A DNA stretch of 64,000 bases from positions 744,001-808,000 of the forward strand of contig NZ_CP121699.1 in NCBI RefSeq assembly GCF_029761935.1. The letters run 5' to 3'. This stretch comes from Microbacterium testaceum (GTDB lineage Bacteria > Actinomycetota > Actinomycetes > Actinomycetales > Microbacteriaceae). Of the stretch, positions 16,959 to 25,984 are shown piece after piece. Each line of letters opens with the position of its first letter. Position 1 is the first letter of the stretch. The translations under genes were made by a program, and so were the position numbers. Under the pieces are notes generated by a model. The model ran no database searches. It had not been told where the DNA came from and was given only the letters and a program-made list of their open reading frames with translations.

Positions 16959-18410
16959 ATGATCCACCGACACGCCGCCCCCGGGCGTCGGCGACTCCGC
17001 GCCCTCGCGGTCATCGCTGCCGTCGCCGTCGGAGCGGGCGGGCTGATCGCCGCGGCACCGCCCGCCGCGGCACCTGCCCAGGCCGCCACCCGCACCATCG
17101 TCAGCCTCACGTTCGACGACGCCAACTCCGACCAGCTCAACGCCCTCCCCGCCCTTCAGGCCAACGGCATGAAGGGGACGTTCTACATCAACTCCGGATT
17201 CATCGGCGCGGCGGGGCACATGACCCGCACCGACCTGACGAACCTGAAGAACGCGGGTCACGAGATCGGCGGGCACACCGTCAACCACCCCGACCTCGCG
17301 CAGGTCAGTGTCGACGAGGCCACGCGCCAGATCTGCACCGACCGCAAGAACCTCACCTCGTGGGGCTTCACGGTGCGCAGTTTCGCCTACCCCTTCGCGT
17401 CGTCGACCCCCGCCGTCGAGAAAGCCGTGGCGAACTGCGGGTACAGCAGCGGGCGCCTCCTCGGCGACATCCGCAGTCGCTTCGGCTGCCCCGACTGCGC
17501 CTACGCGGAGTCCACCCGCCCGGCCGACAAGTACGCGCTCAAGGCCCTCGACCAGGTCGACGCCACCTGGACGCTCGACGACCTCAAGGCGGGGGTCACG
17601 AACGCCGAGAAGAACGGCGGCGGGTGGGTGCAGTACACCTTTCACGACGTCTGCGACGACGCGTGCAGCGACCTGGCGGTCACCACGTCGTTGTTCAGTC
17701 AGTTCACCTCGTGGCTGAAGACGCGACAGGCGGCGGGGACGGTGGTCAAGACGATCGGCGACGTCATCGGCGGCACGGCCAAGCCCGTCGTGGACGGCCC
17801 CTCGGTGCCCGCCGTGACGGGGTCGACCAACGGCATCGTCAACCCGAGCATGGAGACCGGTGCTCCCGACTGCTGGATGAGGGGCGGTTACGGCAACAAC
17901 ACCCCTGCGTTCAGCACCGGCTCCCCCGCGCACACGGGGAACATCTCGAGCGGAATCGTCATGTCCGCGTACGTCGACGGCGATGCCAAACTCCTCCCGC
18001 AGTTCGACCTCGGCCAGTGCTCCCCCACGGTGACACCGGGCAAAACATATACGCTGCGCGAGTGGTACCAGTCGAGTGGGGTGACGCAGTTCGCGGTCTA
18101 CCTCCGGTCGACGAGCGGTTCGTGGTCGTACTGGACCTCGAGCCCGTGGTTCTCCTCGGCCGCCGACTGGACGCAGGCCGACTGGACGACGGCCGCGATC
18201 CCCGCCGGCTACAACGGCATCAGTTTCGCGCTGACGATCTTCGGCAACGGCACCCTCCGCACCGACGATCTGCAGCTCTACGACAGCACCGGTGCCCCGT
18301 CCCTGGCCCCCGCCACCGTGACCGCCCCGTCGTTCGCCCCGATGACCGCGACGCCTCCCCAGGGCCCGGTGGAGAAGGTCCACCCCACCGAGAGCGACGT
18401 CACCGGATGA
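16959..18410 (+). CDS. Secreted polysaccharide deacetylase (NodB/CE4) with C-terminal carbohydrate-binding-like domain
   Basis: Exported enzyme that removes acetyl groups from a GlcNAc polymer outside the cell. The 483-aa product has an Arg-rich n-region and a hydrophobic signal ending near AQAAT. The CE4 domain has TFDD (Asp53, Asp54) and the metal-binding HTVNH (His106, His110), then FAYPF. From about residue 285 the sequence (SMETGAPDCWMRGGYGNN onward) looks like a beta-sandwich carbohydrate-binding module rich in Trp and Ser. GAAAGG precedes ATG. It lies 79 nt after glmS and overlaps the lipoprotein by 4 nt. It probably modifies the product of the neighbouring synthase. Confidence 0.88.
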   Translation: MIHRHAAPGRRRLRALAVIAAVAVGAGGLIAAAPPAAAPAQAATRTIVSLTFDDANSDQLNALPALQANGMKGTFYINSGFIGAAGHMTRTDLTNLKNAGHEIGGHTVNHPDLAQVSVDEATRQICTDRKNLTSWGFTVRSFAYPFASSTPAVEKAVANCGYSSGRLLGDIRSRFGCPDCAYAESTRPADKYALKALDQVDATWTLDDLKAGVTNAEKNGGGWVQYTFHDVCDDACSDLAVTTSLFSQFTSWLKTRQAAGTVVKTIGDVIGGTAKPVVDGPSVPAVTGSTNGIVNPSMETGAPDCWMRGGYGNNTPAFSTGSPAHTGNISSGIVMSAYVDGDAKLLPQFDLGQCSPTVTPGKTYTLREWYQSSGVTQFAVYLRSTSGSWSYWTSSPWFSSAADWTQADWTTAAIPAGYNGISFALTIFGNGTLRTDDLQLYDSTGAPSLAPATVTAPSFAPMTATPPQGPVEKVHPTESDVTG

Positions 18411-19156
18411 CGCGGACGCTGCGGCCGGCGGCGGCGATCATCCTCGTGGTGGTCGCCGCCGCCGGCCTGTCGGCGTGCGCCCCACCCGCCGTGCCGCGCC
18501 CCGACACCGGGTACCCGTGGCACACCGACGTCGTGGCGACGACCTTCTGGGTGGGCGAGGTGTTCGACCCGAACGCCTCCGACGGGAGCCAGCGCCTCTC
18601 GACGTACGACTCGGACTGGCTCGGGTCCTACGGCGGGTGCGATGGGATCGTCGACGGCACCGACTGCCGCACCGAGGCCCGTACCGCCGACGCCGGGTAT
18701 TTCCCCACCGCCATGACCCCGCGCGAGAACCCGTTCTACCTCGACCTGCCGTTCGACGACGTCAACGACGACCAGGGCTTCGCCACGCGCGGCTCGGTCA
18801 TCCCGTGGGCGAAGGAGCCGGCCTACTCCTCGGCCGTCGACGACCCCTCGCAGAGCCTCATGAAGAACCGGTGGGTGGTCCTGCGCACGGACGGACACGT
18901 CTGCTACGGCCAGATCGAGGACGCGGGACCCGGCGAGTACCGCGACGCTGCCTACGTGTTCGGCTCCGACGACCGTCGTCCCGCGAACACGCGGTACAAC
19001 GGCGCGGGCCTCGACGTCTCGCCCGCCCTGAACGGTTGCCTGGGCTTCTCGGATCTCAACGGGGAGGACGACCGCGTCGACTGGGCCTTCGTCGACGACG
19101 CCGACGTCCCCGCCGGCCCCTGGACGAGGATCGTCACCGACTCCCCGGTCCGCTGA
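18407..19156 (+). CDS. Lipoprotein, possibly with a double-psi beta-barrel (RlpA/expansin-like) domain
   Basis: The 249-aa product has a lipoprotein signal with lipobox LSAC near residue 24, so it should be anchored outside the membrane. The mature part has many acidic and aromatic residues and several cysteines that could pair. The segment GLDVSPALNGCLG followed by VDWAFVDDADVPAGPW resembles the D-[LV]-S-P-A and W-R-F-V pattern of double-psi beta-barrel proteins such as RlpA, expansins and GH45 enzymes. That fold call is tentative. It is coupled to the deacetylase by an ATGA overlap and is last in the operon, so a role in binding, cutting or anchoring the polymer is the simplest guess. Confidence 0.7.
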   Translation: MTRTLRPAAAIILVVVAAAGLSACAPPAVPRPDTGYPWHTDVVATTFWVGEVFDPNASDGSQRLSTYDSDWLGSYGGCDGIVDGTDCRTEARTADAGYFPTAMTPRENPFYLDLPFDDVNDDQGFATRGSVIPWAKEPAYSSAVDDPSQSLMKNRWVVLRTDGHVCYGQIEDAGPGEYRDAAYVFGSDDRRPANTRYNGAGLDVSPALNGCLGFSDLNGEDDRVDWAFVDDADVPAGPWTRIVTDSPVR

Positions 19157-19241
19157 GCAGACTCCGACCGCCGACGCGCGCGCTCGCGCCCGTCCCCTTC
19201 CCCGGGCGTGCCCGCACCCTCTCACCGGGGCGTGGAACCGA

Positions 19242-19275
19242 AGAAGGGCCGGATGCCATGGCATCCGGCCCTTCT
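19242..19275. terminator. Perfect 34-bp palindromic bidirectional terminator
   Basis: AGAAGGGCCGGATGCCA pairs with its exact complement with no spacer, between the + strand lipoprotein and - strand rbpA. As RNA it folds either way, with A-rich left and T-rich right flanks, so it can end transcripts from both directions. The centre of the stem is again GGATGCC/GGCATCC. Confidence 0.85.
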
Positions 19276-19295
19276 CTCGCTCGCGCGGTGAGGAC

Positions 19296-19649
19296 TTACT
19301 GTCCGCGACGCTCGCGCAGCTGCTGCAGAGCGTCATCGAGGAGCGAAGCGGCTTCTTCGTCGCTGCGGCGCTCCTTCACGTAGGCGAGGTGCGTCTTGTA
19401 CGGCTCCGCCTTGGCGAGAGCCGGCGGGTTGGCCTTGTCGCGTCCGGCGGGGAGCCCGGAGTGCGGGGAGTCGATCGTCTCGGGGATCTCGTCGTCGGGG
19501 ATGCCCGCGGCGAAATACCGGACGGTCTCGTTGCCGAGGGCGTCCCAGTACGAGACGGCGACGCGGTCGGCGTGGAAGCCGTGATCCTGCTCGCCCATGG
19601 GGCCCGCGCCGACGCGCGAGCCACGGATGGCATTGCCGCCAGTGGCCAT
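19296..19649 (-). CDS. rbpA: RNA polymerase-binding protein RbpA
   Basis: Actinobacterial RNA polymerase cofactor that binds the primary sigma factor and helps open promoter complexes. The 117-aa length is typical. N-terminal AIRGSRVGAG, a central beta-rich core and the C-terminal sigma-interaction region KTHLAYVKERRSDEEAASLL are all recognisable. No zinc-binding cysteines are present, as in the mycobacterial form. ATG 19649 is 1 nt from the secG stop, so secG-rbpA is probably one transcript. It converges on the lipoprotein, separated by the palindromic terminator. Confidence 0.93.
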   Translation of the reverse strand: MATGGNAIRGSRVGAGPMGEQDHGFHADRVAVSYWDALGNETVRYFAAGIPDDEIPETIDSPHSGLPAGRDKANPPALAKAEPYKTHLAYVKERRSDEEAASLLDDALQQLRERRGQ

Positions 19650-19650
19650 G

Positions 19651-19899
19651 TCAGATCTCCGCGAACTTGGTGAGGAGACCGAGACCCACGATGGTGACGA
19701 ACCACACCAGCGCGAGCACGATCGTGAAACGGTTGAGGTTGCGCTCGGCCAGGCCCGACGAACCGAGGGCGGAACTCATGCCGCCGCCGAACATGTCGGA
19801 CAGACCGCCACCGCGACCCTTGTGAAGCAGGATGAGCAGGGTCAGCAGGAGGCTGGTGATACCCAGGAGCACCTGCAGGACGAACTCGAGAATCTGCAC
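19651..19899 (-). CDS. secG: Preprotein translocase subunit SecG
   Basis: Small inner-membrane subunit of the SecYEG channel. With the chosen GTG start the product is 82 aa, normal for SecG. It has two membrane helices (about residues 2-22 and 54-75) joined by the conserved loop LLHKGRGGGLSDMFGGG. GTG 19899 has GAAAGG 9 nt upstream; an in-frame ATG further up would add 13 unsupported residues. secG next to tpiA and pgk is usual in actinobacteria, but here a strong hairpin separates it from tpiA. Confidence 0.92.
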   Translation of the reverse strand: MQILEFVLQVLLGITSLLLTLLILLHKGRGGGLSDMFGGGMSSALGSSGLAERNLNRFTIVLALVWFVTIVGLGLLTKFAEI

Positions 19900-19969
19900 A
19901 GTCGAAAGCCTTTCGTAGCGATCAGGTCGACCGCACAAGCGTCAAGTATACGGGGAGGCGCCCCGGACG

Positions 19970-20006
19970 CACGGTTGCCCGCGGCGAAGCGCCGCGGGCA
20001 ACCGTG
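19970..20006 (-). terminator. 17-bp-stem terminator after tpiA
   Basis: A perfect 17-bp stem beginning CACGGTTGCCCGCGGCG closes an AAG loop, starting 7 nt beyond the tpiA stop. There is no U tract. It ends the gap-pgk-tpiA transcript before secG. Confidence 0.85.
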
Positions 20007-20012
20007 TCGGCG

Positions 20013-20801
20013 TCAGACGCCGACGTGCTTCTGGAAGCGGACGATCGCGGCGAACTCGTCGACGACGAGGCTCGCGCCACCCACCAGGGCGCCGTCCACA
20101 TCGGGCTCGCGCATGAAGCCGGCGATGTTCCCCGACTTCACCGAACCGCCGTAGAGGACGCGCGTGCGAGCAGCCGCATCGGCGCCCAGCTTGTCGGCGA
20201 CGACCGCACGGAGCTTGGCGCAGACCTCCTGGGCCTGATCGGGCGTCGCCGCCTGACCCGAACCGATGGCCCACACCGGCTCGTAGGCCACGACGATGTC
20301 GGCGTCCGCCGCCACGCCCTCGAGCGCGACCTCGAGCTGACCGACCGGAACGGCGCTGGCGCCGAACTTCTCGAGGTCCTCCGAGGTCTCGCCGACGCAG
20401 ATGACCGGCGCGAGACCGTGGCGAAGGGCCGCCTGGGTCTTCGCCGCGACGACCTCGTCGGTCTCGTTGTGGAACTGACGACGCTCCGAGTGCCCGATGA
20501 TCACGTACTTCGCATCGAGCTTGGCCAGGAACTGACCCGAGATCTCGCCGGTGTACGCGCCGGAGTCGTGAGCCGACAGGTCCTGACCGCCGAGGGCGAA
20601 GTCGATCTTGTCGGCGTCGAGCAGCGTCTGCACGGTGCGCAGATCGGTGAACGGCGGGAAGACCGCGACCTCGACGCTTCCGGCCTCGTGCTTGGCTTCC
20701 TTCAACGTCCAGTGCAGCTTCTGAACGAACGCGACCGCCTGCAGGTGGTCGAGGTTCATCTTCCAGTTGCCGGCGATGAGGGGGGTTCTGGTCACTGCCA
20801 T
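20013..20801 (-). CDS. tpiA: Triosephosphate isomerase
   Basis: Interconverts dihydroxyacetone phosphate and glyceraldehyde-3-phosphate. The 262-aa TIM barrel has LIAGNWKMN at the N-terminus, the catalytic His region IIGHSERRQ near residue 100, the catalytic Glu motif YEPVWAIGSG near residue 174, and phosphate-binding LYGGSVKSGN. ATG 20801 is preceded by GGAGG at 7 nt and lies inside the last codons of pgk (10-bp overlap), so translation is coupled. Third gene of gap-pgk-tpiA. Confidence 0.97.
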   Translation of the reverse strand: MAVTRTPLIAGNWKMNLDHLQAVAFVQKLHWTLKEAKHEAGSVEVAVFPPFTDLRTVQTLLDADKIDFALGGQDLSAHDSGAYTGEISGQFLAKLDAKYVIIGHSERRQFHNETDEVVAAKTQAALRHGLAPVICVGETSEDLEKFGASAVPVGQLEVALEGVAADADIVVAYEPVWAIGSGQAATPDQAQEVCAKLRAVVADKLGADAAARTRVLYGGSVKSGNIAGFMREPDVDGALVGGASLVVDEFAAIVRFQKHVGV

Positions 20802-22006
20802 CCGAGGACCTCCAGTCCGGGGAGCTTCTTGCCTTCGAGGAACTCCAGGCTGGCGCCGCCACCCGTGGAGATGTGGCCGAACGCCTCGTCGGCGAAGCCG
20901 AGCTGACGCACGGCTGCGGCGGAGTCGCCACCGCCGACGACGCTGAGGCCGTCGACCTCGGTGAGCGCCTGGGCGACGGTCTTGGTGCCGGACTCGAACG
21001 CCTTCATCTCGAACACGCCCATCGGGCCGTTCCAGAAGACGGTGCGCGAGCCGCGGACGGCGTCGGCGAACATCTCCGCCGTGCGGGGGCCGATGTCGAG
21101 GCCGAGACCGGACGCACCGAAGGCGGTGCCTTCGAGGGCGTCCGCGTCGGCGACCACGTGGTCGGCGTCCGCCGAGAACGAGGCGGCGACGACCGCATCC
21201 ACCGGCAGCACGATCTCGACGCCGCGCTCCTTCGCCGTGGCGAGGTAACCCTTCACGGTGTCGATCTGGTCCTGCTCGAGCAGGCTCGAGCCGACCTTGT
21301 GCCCCTCGGCGACGAGGAACGTGAACATCATGCCGCCACCGACGAGGAGCTTGTCCACGCGCGGCAGCAGGTGCTCGATGACGCCCAGCTTGTCGCTGAC
21401 CTTCGAACCGCCGAGAACGACCGTGTAGGGACGCTCGGGGTTCTCGGTGAGACGGTCGAGGACCTCGAGCTCCTTCTGGATGAGAAGGCCGGCGGCCGAG
21501 GGCACCAGCTGAGCGAGGTCGTAGACGCTCGCCTGCTTGCGGTGCACGACGCCGAAGCCGTCCGACACGAGGGCGTCGCCGAGACCGGCAAGCTCGCGGG
21601 CGAAGGCCTGGCGCTCGGACTCGTCCTTTGAGGTCTCCCCCGCGTTGAAGCGGAGGTTCTCGATGACGGCGACCTCACCGTTCTCGAGCGAGGCCACGGC
21701 ATCCGAAGCCGACTCGCCCACCGTGTCGCGCGCGAACGCGACCGGCTGGCCGAGGAGCTCGGACAGGCGCTGCGCGACCGGCTCGAGGGAGTACTTCGGG
21801 TCGGGGGCCCCGTCGGGGCGGCCCAGGTGCGAGCACACGATCACACGCGCGCCGGCGTTGATCAGTGCGTTGAGGGTCGGCAGCGACGCGCGCACGCGGC
21901 CATCGTCCGTGATAATCCCGTCCTTGAGAGGAACGTTGAGATCACAACGGACGATGACGCGCGTGCCGGCCAGCGACCCCAGCGAATCGAGGGTGCGCAG
22001 AGCCAT
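20792..22006 (-). CDS. pgk: Phosphoglycerate kinase
   Basis: Transfers phosphate from 1,3-bisphosphoglycerate to ADP. The 404 aa are typical. N-terminal RVIVRCDLNVPLKDG binds substrate, VCSHLGRPDG is in the first domain, LGGSKVSDKLGV near residue 195 and FWNGPMGVFE in the ADP domain, ending VVGGGDSAAAVRQLG and HISTGGGASLEFLEG. ATG 22006 follows gap after only 6 bp and has no strong Shine-Dalgarno, suggesting coupling. The order gap-pgk-tpiA is standard. Confidence 0.97.
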   Translation of the reverse strand: MALRTLDSLGSLAGTRVIVRCDLNVPLKDGIITDDGRVRASLPTLNALINAGARVIVCSHLGRPDGAPDPKYSLEPVAQRLSELLGQPVAFARDTVGESASDAVASLENGEVAVIENLRFNAGETSKDESERQAFARELAGLGDALVSDGFGVVHRKQASVYDLAQLVPSAAGLLIQKELEVLDRLTENPERPYTVVLGGSKVSDKLGVIEHLLPRVDKLLVGGGMMFTFLVAEGHKVGSSLLEQDQIDTVKGYLATAKERGVEIVLPVDAVVAASFSADADHVVADADALEGTAFGASGLGLDIGPRTAEMFADAVRGSRTVFWNGPMGVFEMKAFESGTKTVAQALTEVDGLSVVGGGDSAAAVRQLGFADEAFGHISTGGGASLEFLEGKKLPGLEVLGWQ

Positions 22007-22012
22007 GGAGGG

Positions 22013-23038
<1,026 letters not shown>

Positions 23039-23086
23039 TCAGTTGTGCGCGAGAAGCGCGTGATTGCGGTGTTCGCTGGCGGACAA

Positions 23087-23120
23087 CGGCGTCCCGGTGA
23101 GGTGTCCCACCGGGACGCCG
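23087..23120 (-). terminator. Terminator after sodA
   Basis: A perfect 13-bp stem (CGGCGTCCCGGTG with CACCGGGACGCCG) closes an 8-nt loop and starts 7 nt downstream of the sodA stop. It separates sodA from the gap operon on the same strand. Confidence 0.8.
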
Positions 23121-23126
23121 CACCGT

Positions 23127-23753
23127 TTACGACAGTACCAGCAGACCCGCGGTCTTCTCTCGGGCGGCGGCGAAGCGCTGCTGGGCGTCATCCCAGTTCG
23201 CGATGTTCCAGAACGCCTTCACGTAGTCGGCGCGGACGTTCTTGTAGTCGAGGTAGTACGCGTGCTCCCAGACGTCGAGGAGCAGGATCGGCACGGTGCC
23301 CGCGACGATCTGACCCTGCTGGTCGAAGAACTGCTGGATGACGAGGTTCTCGCCGATCGAGTCCCAGAACAGACCCGCCCAGCCGGAGCCCTGCACGCCG
23401 AGGGCGGCGGCGGTGAACTGCGCACGGAAGGCGTCGAACGAGCCGAACTGGTCGTCGATGGCCGACTCGAGGTCGCCGGTGGGCTTGTCTCCACCGTTGG
23501 GCGAGAGATTCGTCCAGAAGATCGAGTGGTTCGTGTGACCGCCGAGGTTGAACGCGAGGTCCTTCTGCAGGCGGTTGATGTTGGCGAAATCGCCCTTCTC
23601 GCGCGCTTCGGCGAGGAGGTCGAGAGTGGTGTTGGCACCGTTGACGTAGGTCTGGTGGTGCTTGCTGTGGTGCAGCTCCATGATGGTCGCACTGATGTGC
23701 GGCTCCAGCGCCGAGTAGTCGTAGGGCAGTTCGGGCAGCGTGTACTTCGCCAT
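23127..23753 (-). CDS. sodA: Superoxide dismutase (Mn/Fe family)
   Basis: Cytosolic dismutation of superoxide to peroxide and oxygen. The 208 aa fit the family. The N-terminal alpha-hairpin has [15 protein letters not shown], the third and fourth metal ligands are in [13 protein letters not shown] near residue 165, and WTNLSPNGG is conserved. ATG 23753 gives the standard N-terminus [16 protein letters not shown]; a 71-residue upstream extension is low complexity and rejected. The metal (Mn or Fe) cannot be told from this reading. It stands alone between terminators. Confidence 0.96.
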   Translation of the reverse strand: MAKYTLPELPYDYSALEPHISATIMELHHSKHHQTYVNGANTTLDLLAEAREKGDFANINRLQKDLAFNLGGHTNHSIFWTNLSPNGGDKPTGDLESAIDDQFGSFDAFRAQFTAAALGVQGSGWAGLFWDSIGENLVIQQFFDQQGQIVAGTVPILLLDVWEHAYYLDYKNVRADYVKAFWNIANWDDAQQRFAAAREKTAGLLVLS

Positions 23754-24053
23754 GATCTCAACTTCCGAATCGGGCGCTGCCGAAACCTCTTCGCCGAGAC
23801 GACGTGCCGAGGGATCGAGCAGCGAGGGTGACGAGTTCATCCTACTGAGGGGTAACCACGGCGCACCGGGGTTGCTTCCCCGGATGACGGAAGATAAACG
23901 CCCGGGCGCGTCGGAAGGGGGCGATGGATGCCGTGACCCGCGGGGCCCGGACGTGCGAGGTCGCACTCAGCGGGCGACGCATGCTGCGGCCCTTGCGATC
24001 CGGGAACGATAGCGCGCTCGGGGACGCCCGCGAGGGCGGCATCCCACCCGGAC
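23754..24053 (-). promoter_or_regulatory. sodA upstream region and whiA downstream region
   Basis: No gene is supported in these 300 bp. Visible are a 6-bp hairpin CCGGGG/CCCCGG at 23866-23883 with a TTGCTT loop, a TAGGAT on the - strand that could be a sodA -10 (no good -35), and the whiA terminator at 24021-24045. Reading frames here are low complexity. Confidence 0.35.
24021..24045 (-). terminator. Hairpin after whiA
   Basis: GGGACGCCC at 24021 pairs with GGGCG plus ATCCC across a short GCGA loop, with one small bulge, 9 nt after the whiA stop. One arm contains GGCATCC. Weaker than the other terminators in the window. Confidence 0.5.
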
Positions 24054-25031
24054 TCAGTCCTCGGCACCCACCGGAACAGCGGCCTCGGTTCCCGGGATGC
24101 CCTCGACGTCGGCCTTCTTGTCGGCCATGGCGAGGAGGCGGCGGATACGGCCGGCGACGGCGTCCTTGGTGAGGGGCGGGTCGGCGTGGTGGCCGAGCTC
24201 GTCCAGGCTCGCGTCGCGGTGCGCCAAGCGCAGCTCACCCGCCTGCTGAAGGTGCGCGGGAACGTCGTCACCGAGGATCTCGAGAGCGCGCTCGACACGC
24301 GCGCACGCCGCGACGGCGGCCTGCGCGGAGCGGCGGAGGTTCGCGTCGTCGAAGTTCACGAGACGGTTGACCCCGGCCCGCACCTCGCGGCGCTGGCGCA
24401 TCTGGTCCCACTCCCCCGCGGTGCGGCGGGCACCCATCTCGTACAGGGCTCCGCGGATCGCCTCGCCGTCGCGGACGACGACGCGCGGCACTCCGCGCAC
24501 CTCGCGGGCCTTGGCGGGGATGCCGATGCGGTGGCCCGCACCCACGAGAGCCATCGCCGCCTCCGACGAGGGGCACGAGATCTCGAGGGCCGCGGAACGA
24601 CCGGGGTCGCTCAGGGTGCCGGCGGCGAGGAACGCTCCGCGCCAGATCGCGCTCAGGTCGGGACGCGAACCGGTGGTGAGCTTGTTCGGCAGGCCGCGCA
24701 CGGGGCGACGGCGCTGGTCGAGGAGTCCCGTCTGCCGCGCGAGGGTCTCGCCCGCCTCGATCACGCGCACCGCGTAGAGCCCGCCCGCACGCCCGCCGGA
24801 ACCCTGCACGTGGTGCAGTTCGGGACGGACGCCGTAGAGCTCCATGAGGTCGCGGGCCACGCGGCGCGCGAGGATGTCGGAGTCGAGTTCGGCTTCGACC
24901 GCGACGCGGTTGGCGATGGAGTGCAGACCACCGGAGAAGCGCAGGAGGGCCGTCAGCTCGGCGACGCGCGCGGTCGGGCGCGGGTCGCGAACGGTGATGA
25001 GTTCGGCCTTCACGTCGGCGGTCAGCGGCAC
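24054..25031 (-). CDS. whiA: DNA-binding protein WhiA
   Basis: Conserved Gram-positive DNA-binding protein that in Streptomyces works with WhiB as a developmental and cell-division activator. The 325 aa match. An N-terminal LAGLIDADG-like region ([13 protein letters not shown], later [17 protein letters not shown]) is followed by a C-terminal helix-turn-helix ([20 protein letters not shown]). GTG 25031, preceded by GAGGAGA, gives the usual start [14 protein letters not shown]. It sits 40 bp after rapZ. The yvcK gene that usually lies between rapZ and whiA is absent. Confidence 0.95.
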   Translation of the reverse strand: MPLTADVKAELITVRDPRPTARVAELTALLRFSGGLHSIANRVAVEAELDSDILARRVARDLMELYGVRPELHHVQGSGGRAGGLYAVRVIEAGETLARQTGLLDQRRRPVRGLPNKLTTGSRPDLSAIWRGAFLAAGTLSDPGRSAALEISCPSSEAAMALVGAGHRIGIPAKAREVRGVPRVVVRDGEAIRGALYEMGARRTAGEWDQMRQRREVRAGVNRLVNFDDANLRRSAQAAVAACARVERALEILGDDVPAHLQQAGELRLAHRDASLDELGHHADPPLTKDAVAGRIRRLLAMADKKADVEGIPGTEAAVPVGAED

Positions 25032-25071
25032 GGTTCTCCTCGGGTGGGGGCGGCGGGGACGACGGTACAGC

Positions 25072-25953
25072 CTACTCGCGACCGAGGTCGCGGTGAGCCA
25101 CACGGACGGCCACCCCGGGCACATCGGACAGACGTGCAGCCAACTCCCGGGCCATCACCACCGAACGATGCTTGCCCCCCGTGCAGCCCACAGCCACGAC
25201 GGAATGCCGCTTGTTCTCGCGCTGATACCCCTCCATCACGGGGCGCAGCGCCGCCGCGTACGCATCGAGGAACTCCGCCGCGCCCTGCTGACCCAGCACG
25301 TATTCCCGCACGCGGGGATCCTCTCCGGTGAGCGCGCGCAGATCGTCGTTCCAGAACGGATTCGGCAGGAAGCGCATGTCGGCGACGAGATCGACGTCGG
25401 GCGGAAGGCCGTACTTGAACCCGAAACTCATCAGCGTGACGGTGTGACGCGCAGCGCCCTCTTCGCCGAACAGCTCGACCGCCCGCAACGACAACTGATG
25501 GACGTTCAGGGCGGAGGTATCGATCACGACGTCGGCGGCCTCGCGGACCGGAGCCAATCGCTCGCGCTCGCGACGGATGCCGTCGAGGATCGTGCCGTCG
25601 TGCTGCAGGGGGTGCGGCCGGCGCACCGCCTCGAACCTGCGCACGAGCACCGCGTCACTGGCATCCAGGAACACCACCCTCACCTGCCGGTTCGCCTGCA
25701 GGGTGCGCATGGCCTCGGGAAGGTCGCCGAACAGCGATCGACCGCGGACGTCGACCACGACCGCGACGCGCGGAACCGCCCCACCGGCGAGCTCCGTGAG
25801 CTCGAGAAGCGGCCGCAGCATGCGCGGGGGCAGGTTGTCGACCACGTACCAGTCGAGGTCTTCGAGGGCGTTGGCGACCGTGGATCGCCCGGCGCCCGAC
25901 ATGCCCGTGACGATCAGCACCTCGCCTGGCTCGTCGTCGCGTGCCGGTTCCAT
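25072..25953 (-). CDS. rapZ: RNase adapter/nucleotide-binding protein RapZ (YvcJ)
   Basis: P-loop ATPase/GTPase; in E. coli RapZ directs small-RNA decay for glmS control, while its actinobacterial role is unclear. The 293-aa product has the family's atypical Walker [11 protein letters not shown] near residue 16, [25 protein letters not shown] core near residue 95, and the C-terminal [17 protein letters not shown] near residue 260. ATG follows GGGAGG at 9 nt. It is co-oriented with uvrC (31-bp gap) and whiA. The presence of a glmS paralogue in the window is noted, but no link is implied. Confidence 0.93.
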   Translation of the reverse strand: MEPARDDEPGEVLIVTGMSGAGRSTVANALEDLDWYVVDNLPPRMLRPLLELTELAGGAVPRVAVVVDVRGRSLFGDLPEAMRTLQANRQVRVVFLDASDAVLVRRFEAVRRPHPLQHDGTILDGIRRERERLAPVREAADVVIDTSALNVHQLSLRAVELFGEEGAARHTVTLMSFGFKYGLPPDVDLVADMRFLPNPFWNDDLRALTGEDPRVREYVLGQQGAAEFLDAYAAALRPVMEGYQRENKRHSVVAVGCTGGKHRSVVMARELAARLSDVPGVAVRVAHRDLGRE

Positions 25954-25984
25954 GGGCGATCGCCTCCCGTCGTGTCGGTCCAGC

